The notes beneath the pieces are model-generated. The model had not been told where the DNA came from. It saw nothing but the letters and a program-made list of their open reading frames with translations, and ran no database searches. DNA of 7,159 bases, from positions 1-7,159 of the forward strand of contig CAMLMM010000088.1 of the NCBI GenBank assembly GCA_946481105.1, given 5' to 3'. This document shows, in pieces, positions 1 to 5,364 of the stretch; within the stretch, counting starts at the first letter, position 1, and the number at the start of each line of letters is the position of its first letter. Origin of the DNA: an uncultured Alphaproteobacteria bacterium. GTDB taxonomy: Bacteria > Pseudomonadota > Alphaproteobacteria > Micavibrionales > Micavibrionaceae. The position numbers were made by a program, and so were the translations under genes.

Positions 1-945
1 ACTGGTCCAGTATAAATCAAATGAGAAAAGCGTAACGCCTATCATCGCAAAAGGAACATAAACACCTTCGATGCGTCCTTTTAACAGGCGTGCATTCAAC
101 AGCCCGCCTGCGGCAATGCCAATAGAAAACAGAACCAAGAAAAAACTGAGTACATGTTCACTGGCTCCCAGAACATCGTGGGTATAATTGGGTATCTGGG
201 CTACGAACATGCCACCCAGAAAATAAAACCAGGAAATGCCAAGGATACAGAGGGAAATGCGACGGTGCTGGCTGAAAGCCTGTCTGACAATGATAATTGT
301 CTCGGTCAGTGGATTGAAATTAAGTTTTAGGCCCGGTGATTGCGATGGGGCTGGCAAAATCTGGCAGGCAGATAGGAATCCGGTAACAGCTGACGCGATC
401 AATAAAGCGGATACAATATAGGGGCCATGCGGCAACGTTATAAGCAAGGTTCCTGCAATTGTTCCGGTCAGAATAGCCAGAAATGTGCCTGTATTAACTA
501 AGGCATTACCGCCTATAAGTTCCTGTCTTTCAAGATGCTGCGGCAGGATGGAATATTTGCTGGGACTGAAGAAGGAAGAATGTGTGCCCAAAGCAAAAAG
601 GGTAATAAAGCTTAAGGGGATAGATTGGTTAATAAGCGCAACGGAACCAAGCAATGCAATCATAATTTCGGCAATTTTTACATTGCGCATGATGCGTTCT
701 TTGGGAAATTTATCAGCCATTTGGCCAGCCAGTGCCGAAAAGATAATAAATGGTACGATAAATACGCCGGCTGCGATGGTCGTCAGCATTTTGGCGTTTT
801 CCTGATTATGTGACATGGCAAAAAGAATCATCACCACAAAGGCGTTTTTAAACACGTTGTCGTGAAACGCCCCTAGGAACTGCGTAATAAAAAGCGGCAG
901 AAAGCGGCGCGTTTTGATCAAGGCAAACTGGTTAGGCTGCGTCAC
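1..945 (-). CDS. LplT/Aas-like MFS transporter (lysophospholipid flippase type), 3' end missing
   Basis: This reading frame is open from the left edge, so the C-terminus lies outside the window. I read 315 residues from a GTG at 945-943. I prefer that start to the ATG at 960-958 because GGAG (958-955) sits 9 nt before the GTG, while the ATG has no Shine-Dalgarno. The N-terminus FLPLFITQFLGAFHDNVFKN is characteristic of the LplT family and of the MFS half of Aas-like acyltransferase fusions. Next come several hydrophobic helices, a loop GQMADKFPKERI (MFS motif A-like), and the family segment FSPSKYSILPQHL...ELIGGNALVNTGTFLAIL. Known family members move lysophospholipids across the inner membrane for reacylation. 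About ten membrane segments fit in the visible part. The missing end decides whether this is a stand-alone transporter (about 400 aa) or a fusion with PlsC and AMP-binding domains. It overlaps the end of the upstream hydrolase by 14 nt, so the two are probably co-transcribed. Confidence 0.88.
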   Translation of the reverse strand, partial: MTQPNQFALIKTRRFLPLFITQFLGAFHDNVFKNAFVVMILFAMSHNQENAKMLTTIAAGVFIVPFIIFSALAGQMADKFPKERIMRNVKIAEIMIALLGSVALINQSIPLSFITLFALGTHSSFFSPSKYSILPQHLERQELIGGNALVNTGTFLAILTGTIAGTLLITLPHGPYIVSALLIASAVTGFLSACQILPAPSQSPGLKLNFNPLTETIIIVRQAFSQHRRISLCILGISWFYFLGGMFVAQIPNYTHDVLGASEHVLSFFLVLFSIGIAAGGLLNARLLKGRIEGVYVPFAMIGVTLFSFDLYWTS

Positions 946-1618
946 GGTGAAATACTCCATGTTGAAGAAAATGAATGATCTGGCGGCAGACGGTCGGTGA
1001 AAATATCATCATGCTATGTGATACAGGCATTTCCAGATGGTCTTTCATACCGGCTATTTTGGTGCTTTCCGATGTTACCCGTCCATCATGAACAGAGTGG
1101 TTCCAGGATACAAGCCAATTTGTAAGTATATAGGCCTGTCCGGAGGTTCCCGCGATAATCCCAAGTTCATAAAGTGAAGGAGAGGCGCGCTGCGCTGAGG
1201 TATGGGTGAGCAAATCATGACCTGCAGGACCAAAAACACGTTGATATAATTTATTGGATTTAAGGAAGTCGGCTACTTCGCTGCCCTGGTGAGGCGGTCC
1301 CAGCATGACCACCCGCCCTATTTTGCTTTGTGGCAACTCATGGCGGTATTGTGTCAGGAAATAATGCAGGATAACACCACCCAGCGAGTGTGTCACAAAA
1401 TGAACCGAATTTTGTCCGTCCCATATTCCATCCTGTTGGAGTTGATGGTGAAGAAATTCTGCCAATTCGGAAACAGATTTCCGTGTGGAAGGGTAAGAGA
1501 TGTTATGCGTTCTGTATCCGGCGTGTTTCAGGGCAAAACTCAAGCCGTTCATGACAAGGCGGGTCTGGCCAATACCGTGTAAAATTACAACAATATCTTC
1601 GGTTGCGGTAGCTCTCAT
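932..1618 (-). CDS. Alpha/beta-fold hydrolase, lipase/esterase-like
   Basis: I read a 228-aa protein from the ATG at 1618-1616. It has the oxyanion-region motif VVILHGIGQT near residues 10-19 and a nucleophile elbow THSLGG with Ser78. The segment MLGPPHQGSEVAD after the elbow is typical of small lipase/PGAP1-like esterases. Asp178 (in HDGRVT) and His201 (in VSHSMM) complete a plausible Ser-Asp-His triad. No signal peptide is evident, so it is probably cytoplasmic or peripheral. An ATG further upstream (1651-1649) would give 239 aa, but it lies inside a 33-bp palindrome and has no Shine-Dalgarno. The chosen ATG has ACAGG about 8 nt upstream. Its end overlaps the LplT/Aas-like transporter, and it is divergent from a TetR regulator. 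A lipase or lysophospholipase role in membrane-lipid turnover is inferred from that context; the substrate is not shown by the sequence. Confidence 0.87.
   Translation of the reverse strand: MRATATEDIVVILHGIGQTRLVMNGLSFALKHAGYRTHNISYPSTRKSVSELAEFLHHQLQQDGIWDGQNSVHFVTHSLGGVILHYFLTQYRHELPQSKIGRVVMLGPPHQGSEVADFLKSNKLYQRVFGPAGHDLLTHTSAQRASPSLYELGIIAGTSGQAYILTNWLVSWNHSVHDGRVTSESTKIAGMKDHLEMPVSHSMMIFSPTVCRQIIHFLQHGVFHRDAA
955..958 (-). promoter_or_regulatory. Ribosome binding site that decides the MFS start
   Basis: GGAG on the minus strand lies 9 nt before the GTG at 945-943. It overlaps the first codons of the alternative ATG start (960-958), which itself has no purine-rich element upstream. The resulting N-terminus, MTQPNQFALIKTRRFLPLF, also matches the short lead-in I expect before the first helix in this family. 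Confidence 0.55.
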
Positions 1619-1627
1619 TCTTAATAC

Positions 1628-1660
1628 CTGTAAATAATGAACATTGTTCATTATTTACAG
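1628..1660. promoter_or_regulatory. Perfect 33-bp palindrome, probable TetR-family operator (site 1)
   Basis: Two 16-nt arms, CTGTAAATAATGAACA and its exact reverse complement, flank a central T at 1644. The core TGAACA-T-TGTTCA recurs in site 2. The palindrome lies immediately upstream of the preferred hydrolase start, in its 5' leader or promoter, so a bound regulator could block the hydrolase-transporter operon. The symmetry is seen directly; the identity of the binding protein is inferred from the adjacent TetR gene. A bare dyad with one unpaired base and no T-run on either strand argues against a terminator. Confidence 0.75.
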
Positions 1661-1691
1661 TGACACAAAAACTTTGGGAAGGCAAGAAAAT

Positions 1692-1710
1692 TATTGAACA
1701 ATGTTCATTA
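1692..1710. promoter_or_regulatory. Second TGAACA-n-TGTTCA dyad, probable operator (site 2)
   Basis: TGAACA-A-TGTTCA at 1695-1707 repeats the core of site 1 with the opposite central base. Outside the core, one mismatched pair is followed by two further matched pairs (TTA...TAA), giving 19 bp. The centre at 1701 is 57 bp from the centre of site 1. It covers the predicted -35 of the TetR gene, the arrangement expected for autorepression. Confidence 0.65.
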
Positions 1711-1722
1711 TAAGGCTAATAT
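1694..1722 (+). promoter_or_regulatory. Predicted sigma70-like promoter of the TetR gene
   Basis: TTGAAC (1694-1699) and TAATAT (1717-1722) are separated by 17 nt. Transcription would begin near 1729, giving a leader of about 14 nt that just includes the AGGAG ribosome binding site (1733-1737), 5 nt before the ATG at 1743. Operator site 2 overlaps the -35 element. Confidence 0.55.
1707..1712 (-). promoter_or_regulatory. Candidate -10 element for the hydrolase-transporter operon
   Basis: The minus strand reads TATAAT here, a consensus -10, and both dyads would lie at or just downstream of it. No convincing -35 is found 16-18 nt upstream on that strand, so this is only a weak assignment. Confidence 0.28.
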
Positions 1723-1742
1723 GCCTGTAAATAGGAGAAAAT

Positions 1743-2345
1743 ATGGCTCGCCGCGCTGACCATACACGGGATGAATTAAAGCAGCTGATAATCGATGCTG
1801 CATGGGAAATCATTGGCAAAGAAGGAATAAATGAATTGACGGCGCGACGTATTGCCAAGGATATCGGTTATGTGCCCGGAACCATTTATAATGTTTTTAC
1901 CTCTATGGATGATATTTGCCTCGCTATCAATGCTCGTACGCTGGATAATTTATATGCGGCGCTTAATAGCCGCAAATGCAACGATCCAAAAAGAACCATG
2001 ATTCAGAACTTAAAAAGCATGGCGACATTATATGCGGATTTTTCACACGATAACTATCCATACTGGCTGCTGCTTTTTACCCAGAAACTTCCAGAAGAAC
2101 GAAAAATGCTCGATTGGTATGAAGAAAAAATCAGTCTTCTTTTTCAACCACTCGAGCAACTTCTGTGTCCTCTCTTTTCCGGTAAAGAAAAAGAGTGCAG
2201 TCTCGCGGCCCGTACATTATGGGCGTCGGTGCATGGAATATGCTCGCTGCAGGAAACAGGACGCATTCATATCCAGGGAAAAAGCAAAACCCAGGATATG
2301 GCGCATTGTCTGATTGAAAATTTTATTGCCGGAATTCAAAAATAA
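1743..2345 (+). CDS. TetR/AcrR-family regulator with WHG-type C-terminal domain
   Basis: This 200-aa protein has the usual TetR length. The N-terminal DNA-binding part spans about residues 9-60: a helix DELKQLIIDAAWEIIGKEG followed by the helix-turn-helix LTARRIAKDIGYVPGTIYNVF, then the family's short helix SMDDICLAI. The C-terminal ligand-binding and dimerisation part contains LWASVHGICSLQETGRI at about 159-175, the W..-H-G signature of WHG-domain regulators. AGGAG lies 5 nt before the ATG. It is divergent from the hydrolase-transporter pair and shares with it a 124-bp region carrying two related dyads, so local repression with autoregulation is likely. The ligand is unknown; a fatty acid or acyl derivative would fit the neighbours but is speculation. 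Confidence 0.92.
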   Translation: MARRADHTRDELKQLIIDAAWEIIGKEGINELTARRIAKDIGYVPGTIYNVFTSMDDICLAINARTLDNLYAALNSRKCNDPKRTMIQNLKSMATLYADFSHDNYPYWLLLFTQKLPEERKMLDWYEEKISLLFQPLEQLLCPLFSGKEKECSLAARTLWASVHGICSLQETGRIHIQGKSKTQDMAHCLIENFIAGIQK

Positions 2346-2372
2346 TCTCTGTGCGGCGCAAAAGCGCGAGTG

Positions 2373-2402
2373 TTGGACATTCGGGATAAAAATAGGGATA
2401 AT
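2373..2402 (+). promoter_or_regulatory. Predicted sigma70-like promoter of rocD
   Basis: TTGGAC (2373-2378) and GATAAT (2397-2402) are 18 nt apart, with transcription expected near 2409. This lies in the 82-bp gap after the TetR gene, so rocD is probably transcribed on its own rather than with tetR. No operator like those at 1628-1710 is seen here. Confidence 0.45.
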
Positions 2403-2427
2403 TGATATATAAACCCGAAGGAACTCC

Positions 2428-3642
2428 ATGTCGTCCCAGATCACTACTGACTTTATCGACCGCGAAACAAAATACCTGGCAAAAAATTACAAACCTTTGC
2501 CGGTTGTCTTGACTCGAGGCGAGGGCGTCTGGGTCTGGGATGTTGATGGCAAAAAATATCTGGATTTCCTGAGTGCGTATAGCGCTGTGAGTGGCGGGCA
2601 TCATAATCAACGGGTTATCAAAGCCTTGAATGATCAGTTGAATAAAATCGATGTGCCGTCGCGCGCCTTTTATACCGATGTGCTGGGCATTTATGCCGAG
2701 AAATTATGCCAGTTCACGGGTATGGATAAAATGCTGCCGATGAATACAGGGGCCGAGGCCGTGGAAACAGCCGTGAAAGCTGCGCGCCGCTGGGGTTATA
2801 AGGTAAAGGGAATTGCCAAAGATAAAGCCCGCATCATCGTTTGTGATGGTAATTTTCATGGCCGCACGACAACGATTATCAGCTTTTCTTCCGAAGCAGA
2901 TTATCAGGAAGGGTTCGGGCCACTAACACCAGGCTTTGATATCGTGCCGTTTGGTGATGCGGCGGCGCTTGAAAAAACCATTACTCCTGACACCTGCGCG
3001 TTTATTGCAGAGCCGATTCAAGGGGAGGCGGGTATCAAGCTTCCCCCGAAAGGATGGCTGCGTGAGGCACAGACGGTATGTCGGAGGCATAATGTTCTGT
3101 TTATTCTGGATGAAATACAGACGGGGATGGCGCGGACCGGTGCCAATTTCTGCTTCCAGCATGAGATTGATAAACCGGATGGGCTAATGCTGGGTAAGGC
3201 GTTAGGCGGCGGGATTTACCCTGTGTCGGCGTTTCTGGCCCGGGCTGATGTAATGGATGTATTTAATCCCGGCAGCCACGGGTCCACATTCGGTGGCAAC
3301 CCGATTGCAGCTTCTATCGCTTTGGAAGCCCTGCAGCAGATGGAAGATGAAGAATTTGCCGAACGCAGTAAAGCATTGGGCAATTACCTCAAGGATAAGC
3401 TATCGGCGATTCAATCCCCGCTGATAAAAGAGGTCCGCGGTATGGGGCTTTTAATTGGGCTTGAGATCGATCCGGTCTATGCCAAGGCGCGTGCCGTGTG
3501 CGAAAAGCTGATGGAGCGTGGCCTGCTTTGCAAGGAAACGCATGAGGTCGTGGTACGCTTTGCTCCACCGCTGATTATTTCCAAAGAGGAAATAGACTGG
3601 GCGGTAGAGCAAGTTGAAGCAGCTTTAAAAGAGACGGCTTAA
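2428..3642 (+). CDS. rocD: Ornithine aminotransferase (ornithine-oxo-acid transaminase)
   Basis: This is a full-length 404-aa class III PLP-dependent aminotransferase. The enzyme moves the delta-amino group of ornithine to 2-oxoglutarate, giving glutamate-5-semialdehyde, in cytoplasmic arginine/ornithine breakdown or proline synthesis. Visible marks are the N-terminal DFLSAYSAVSGGHHN (46-60), MNTGAEAVETAVKAAR (105-120), FHGRT (143-147), AEPIQGEAG (194-202), the cofactor-binding DEIQTGMARTG (228-238), the Schiff-base Lys257 in MLGKALGGG, and STFGGNP (286-292). DFLSAYSAV and EAVETAVK favour ornithine aminotransferase over acetylornithine or GABA aminotransferases. AAGGA is 5 nt before the ATG. 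No other arginine or proline gene lies nearby, so the pathway direction cannot be read from context. Its TAA overlaps the stop codon of the convergent peroxiredoxin gene. Confidence 0.95.
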   Translation: MSSQITTDFIDRETKYLAKNYKPLPVVLTRGEGVWVWDVDGKKYLDFLSAYSAVSGGHHNQRVIKALNDQLNKIDVPSRAFYTDVLGIYAEKLCQFTGMDKMLPMNTGAEAVETAVKAARRWGYKVKGIAKDKARIIVCDGNFHGRTTTIISFSSEADYQEGFGPLTPGFDIVPFGDAAALEKTITPDTCAFIAEPIQGEAGIKLPPKGWLREAQTVCRRHNVLFILDEIQTGMARTGANFCFQHEIDKPDGLMLGKALGGGIYPVSAFLARADVMDVFNPGSHGSTFGGNPIAASIALEALQQMEDEEFAERSKALGNYLKDKLSAIQSPLIKEVRGMGLLIGLEIDPVYAKARAVCEKLMERGLLCKETHEVVVRFAPPLIISKEEIDWAVEQVEAALKETA

Positions 3643-4130
3643 GCCGCTAAGCGCGCTAGGCAGACATCAGCCCCGGAAAGTTCAACAGCGCTGGCGACCG
3701 GTTCGACCTGTAAATCTTTTACAACACCGTTTTCAATGATCATGGAAAAACGCTGGGCGCGCGTGCCGAGTCCGGCACCGGATGCGTCAATCGTCAAGCC
3801 CATGGCTTTAACGAGTTCAGCGTTCCAGTCCGGCATCATGGTAACTTTATCACTGGCCCCGGCACTTTCGCCCCAGGCCTTCATGACAAATGGATCGTTA
3901 ACGGCAAGGCAGATAATTTCGTCCACACCTTTGGCTTTTATGTCGGTGGCATTCGCCACATAACCTGGTAAATGTTTCAGATTACAGGTGGGGGTGTATG
4001 CGCCAGGCACCGCGAACAGCACTACTTTCTTATCTTTCAGGTAGTCCCCAATCGCAATTTCCTGAACACCGTTCTCACGCAGCATTTTAAGCTTTACGTT
4101 AGGGATCGCATCGCCGATTTGTATCGTCAT
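3639..4130 (-). CDS. Peroxiredoxin, Prx5-like (AhpC/TSA-redoxin family)
   Basis: This 163-aa protein reduces hydrogen peroxide and organic hydroperoxides in the cytoplasm. The peroxidatic site is VPGAYTPTC with Cys49, followed by NLKHLPGYV. ICLAVNDPFVMKAWG (Cys74) and the conserved arginine region TRAQRFSMIIENGVV (about 123-137) complete the Prx5 pattern. A third cysteine, Cys157, is near the C-terminus in GADVCLARLAA, roughly where the resolving cysteine lies in atypical 2-Cys Prx5 enzymes. The reductant (glutathione/glutaredoxin or thioredoxin) cannot be told from sequence, and no glutaredoxin domain is fused. AAGGAACC lies just upstream of the ATG. The gene is 36 nt downstream of the S24 regulator on the same strand, so it may be co-transcribed, and it converges with rocD with overlapping stops. 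Confidence 0.95.
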   Translation of the reverse strand: MTIQIGDAIPNVKLKMLRENGVQEIAIGDYLKDKKVVLFAVPGAYTPTCNLKHLPGYVANATDIKAKGVDEIICLAVNDPFVMKAWGESAGASDKVTMMPDWNAELVKAMGLTIDASGAGLGTRAQRFSMIIENGVVKDLQVEPVASAVELSGADVCLARLAA

Positions 4131-4166
4131 GGTTTTGGTTCCTTTGCAATATTTACGAGAATTACT

Positions 4167-4808
4167 TTACTGGCTGACCCAGACAATACGAGCTATCCAG
4201 CTGATATCCTTGGTTGTTACGCTGCGGTCCGCTTTGTCCATGGTCAAAAACTTGAGTTCCACTTTGCTTGCGGTTTGACGTACCAGTTCGCGTACCAGCA
4301 AACTGCCATCAGCCAGCCGGACAATGACACGGTCGCCACGCCGCAGCGGCGCATCCGGAACGACAATCAGCCTGTCGCCAACGCGGAAGAGCGGCATCAT
4401 GGAGTCGTCCACGACTTCAATCGCATAAGTAACGGGCTGTTCACCGCTTGGGTGAGGAAAGTCGATTGTTTCCCAGCCATCACCTGTCGGGAGTCCTTTA
4501 TCGTTGAAATTTGCGCCTTCCTGCGCCTGGGTATAACTGAGGACCGGTATCATAGGCTGCGCTTTGGGGCCATGTATGCCGGCATCGATAAGCGACATGA
4601 AATCCGCTATCGTGGAACCGGTCGAATCAAGGACGCGCGCAATGCTTTCGGTCGAAGGCCAGCGCGGTTTCCCGTCAGGGCCGATCCGCTTGCTGCGGTT
4701 AAAGGCGGTAGGGTCAAGCCCGGCCTGCTTGGCCAGCCCGGAAGTCGAGTAGCCTAAGCTGTGAGCCAGACGGTCTATAGCAGTCCATATGGATTCGTGT
4801 GTCAACAT
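4167..4808 (-). CDS. S24/LexA-like regulator with N-terminal helix-turn-helix
   Basis: This 213-aa protein has an N-terminal helix-turn-helix (about 5-75), with SGLAKQAGLDPTAFNRSKR and RWPSTESIARVL. A C-terminal S24 peptidase-like domain follows (about 85-213), with EVVDDSMMPLFRVGDRLIV (candidate nucleophile Ser136), LRRGDRVIVRLADGSLLVREL and WIARIVW. The N-terminal pattern matches a regulator widespread in alphaproteobacterial chromosomes, so it may be a host gene rather than a phage repressor. At the position where S24 proteins carry the general-base lysine of the Ser-Lys pair, this one appears to have Arg173 (LLVREL), so self-cleavage may be lost. No Shine-Dalgarno precedes the ATG, and a predicted promoter puts the transcript start at or very near it. 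It is divergent from the phage-type operon, which it is well placed to regulate; that role is inferred from position only. Confidence 0.9.
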   Translation of the reverse strand: MLTHESIWTAIDRLAHSLGYSTSGLAKQAGLDPTAFNRSKRIGPDGKPRWPSTESIARVLDSTGSTIADFMSLIDAGIHGPKAQPMIPVLSYTQAQEGANFNDKGLPTGDGWETIDFPHPSGEQPVTYAIEVVDDSMMPLFRVGDRLIVVPDAPLRRGDRVIVRLADGSLLVRELVRQTASKVELKFLTMDKADRSVTTKDISWIARIVWVSQ

Positions 4809-4814
4809 GGGATT

Positions 4815-4842
4815 AGTATCGCATAAGTCTTTAATCCTACAA
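4815..4842 (-). promoter_or_regulatory. Predicted promoter of the S24 regulator, possibly giving a leaderless mRNA
   Basis: On the minus strand TTGTAG (4842-4837) and GATACT (4820-4815) are 16 nt apart. Only AATCCC separates the -10 from the ATG at 4808-4806, so transcription would begin at about the first base of the start codon. The absence of a Shine-Dalgarno agrees with this. Confidence 0.4.
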
Positions 4843-4848
4843 ATAGGA
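4835..4848. promoter_or_regulatory. TCCTA-n4-TAGGA dyad, candidate operator
   Basis: TCCTA-CAAA-TAGGA is a perfect 5-bp inverted repeat with a 4-nt spacer. It overlaps the predicted -35 of the regulator gene and lies about 20 bp upstream of the -35 of the divergent phage operon. Short dyads occur by chance in AT-rich DNA, so this is a candidate only. Confidence 0.35.
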
Positions 4849-4867
4849 AAATAAACATAAAATTATC

Positions 4868-4896
4868 TTGACATCTTCTAGAAATGGCGGCATATA
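4868..4896 (+). promoter_or_regulatory. Predicted promoter of the phage-type operon
   Basis: A consensus -35 TTGACA (4868-4873) is followed after 17 nt by CATATA (4891-4896); TATAAG at 4893-4898 is an alternative -10 with 19 nt spacing. The spacer contains the palindrome TTCTAGAA (4876-4883). A leader of about 65 nt would precede the first gene. Confidence 0.55.
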
Positions 4897-4917
4897 AGAG
4901 AACATAAAGGGAACAAA

Positions 4918-4932
4918 TGTATCTGCGATACA
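4918..4932. promoter_or_regulatory. TGTATC-n3-GATACA dyad in the leader, candidate operator
   Basis: TGTATC-TGC-GATACA is a perfect 6-bp inverted repeat with a 3-nt spacer, located just downstream of the expected transcript start. The 8-mer TGCGATAC within it (4924-4931) also occurs on the minus strand at 4823-4816, across the -10 of the divergent regulator gene. Sharing a half-site between the two control regions fits one protein binding both. Confidence 0.4.
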
Positions 4933-4968
4933 GGTTTCTCCGCATTTAACTTCTGGGGACATAATTAC

Positions 4969-5364
4969 ATGAAAACGACTTCCGATTGCCGGGCGCACAA
5001 CGCGTCCGCAACAGCTATTCCTTTTACTACAACCGAAGAAGCCTGGTTCTGGTTCATGCAGGCACAGACGGCACGTGCCGAAGGCGCAAAGATTTCGGCA
5101 GGTATCGGTCACAAACCCCGTCCCTGCGAACCGGTCGATATTTTGACTGTACTGGACAGGCTGTACCGCGGTCGCCGTCTGGTGATGGATCATCTGCGTG
5201 TCCTGCATCATTACGGCTTGCGGTTGACTGCGCCTGATCCACGGCGCCCCCGGGAAGCGCGCGCCCATAAATTATGGTCCGAAGCGCTGGAGCATCTTGG
5301 CAGCAGTCTTATTCATAAAGGGATAGTTGCCCGCGGCAGCTGGGTGGAGGACTGCCATGTCTGA
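4969..5364 (+). CDS. Conserved phage-associated hypothetical protein, first gene of the head operon
   Basis: This 131-aa protein has no recognised domain, signal peptide or membrane segment. It reads EAWFWFMQAQTARAEGAK (24-41), PRPCEPVDILTVLDRLYRGRR (50-70), DHLRVLHHYGLRLTAPDPRRP (74-94) and KLWSEALEHL (101-110). It is probably helical and basic. From memory, proteins with the EAW-W-M, RPCEP and LDRLYR pattern accompany phage-type genes in alphaproteobacteria, but I know of no assigned function. GGGGA lies 9 nt before the ATG. The stop overlaps the next gene by 8 nt, which ties it to the head operon. Its position before the portal gene, where a small terminase often sits, makes a DNA-binding packaging role conceivable, but no motif supports this. 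Confidence 0.82.
   Translation: MKTTSDCRAHNASATAIPFTTTEEAWFWFMQAQTARAEGAKISAGIGHKPRPCEPVDILTVLDRLYRGRRLVMDHLRVLHHYGLRLTAPDPRRPREARAHKLWSEALEHLGSSLIHKGIVARGSWVEDCHV
5343..5350 (+). promoter_or_regulatory. Strong ribosome binding site that decides the start of the 121-aa gene
   Basis: GGTGGAGG lies 6 nt before the ATG at 5357. An in-frame ATG at 5327 would add ten residues (MPAAAGWRTA) read from the end of the upstream gene and has no comparable site, so 5357 is preferred. Confidence 0.6.

Noticed and set aside
485..805. A 106-codon plus-strand frame
   Set aside because: It is antisense to the MFS transporter frame, which has strong family signatures through this region.
2356..2367. GCGC-AAAA-GCGC hairpin after the TetR gene
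   Set aside because: The stem is only 4 bp and is not followed by a T-run, so I do not call it a terminator.
3635..3646. CGGCTTAAGCCG palindrome at the rocD/peroxiredoxin junction
   Set aside because: It has no loop and no T-tract on either strand, and it is fully explained by the two coding ends; it is not a convincing bidirectional terminator.
3972..4757. A 261-codon open frame on the plus strand
   Set aside because: It lies antisense to the S24 regulator and the 5' half of the peroxiredoxin, both with clear family motifs. Its translation shows no recognisable domain, and I take it to be a shadow frame.
4854..4908. Direct repeat AACATAAA (4854-4861 and 4901-4908)
   Set aside because: Eight AT-rich bases in an AT-rich control region are likely by chance, and the copies have no clear relation to the promoter elements.
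4809..4968. Search for an attachment site or integration scar at the phage boundary
   Set aside because: I found no tRNA end and no repeat long enough to serve as att; the other end of the element is outside the window, so flanking repeats cannot be tested.
4837..5268. A 143-codon minus-strand frame
   Set aside because: It is antisense to the first phage-type gene and runs into its promoter region; the sense gene has a ribosome binding site and coupling to the next gene.
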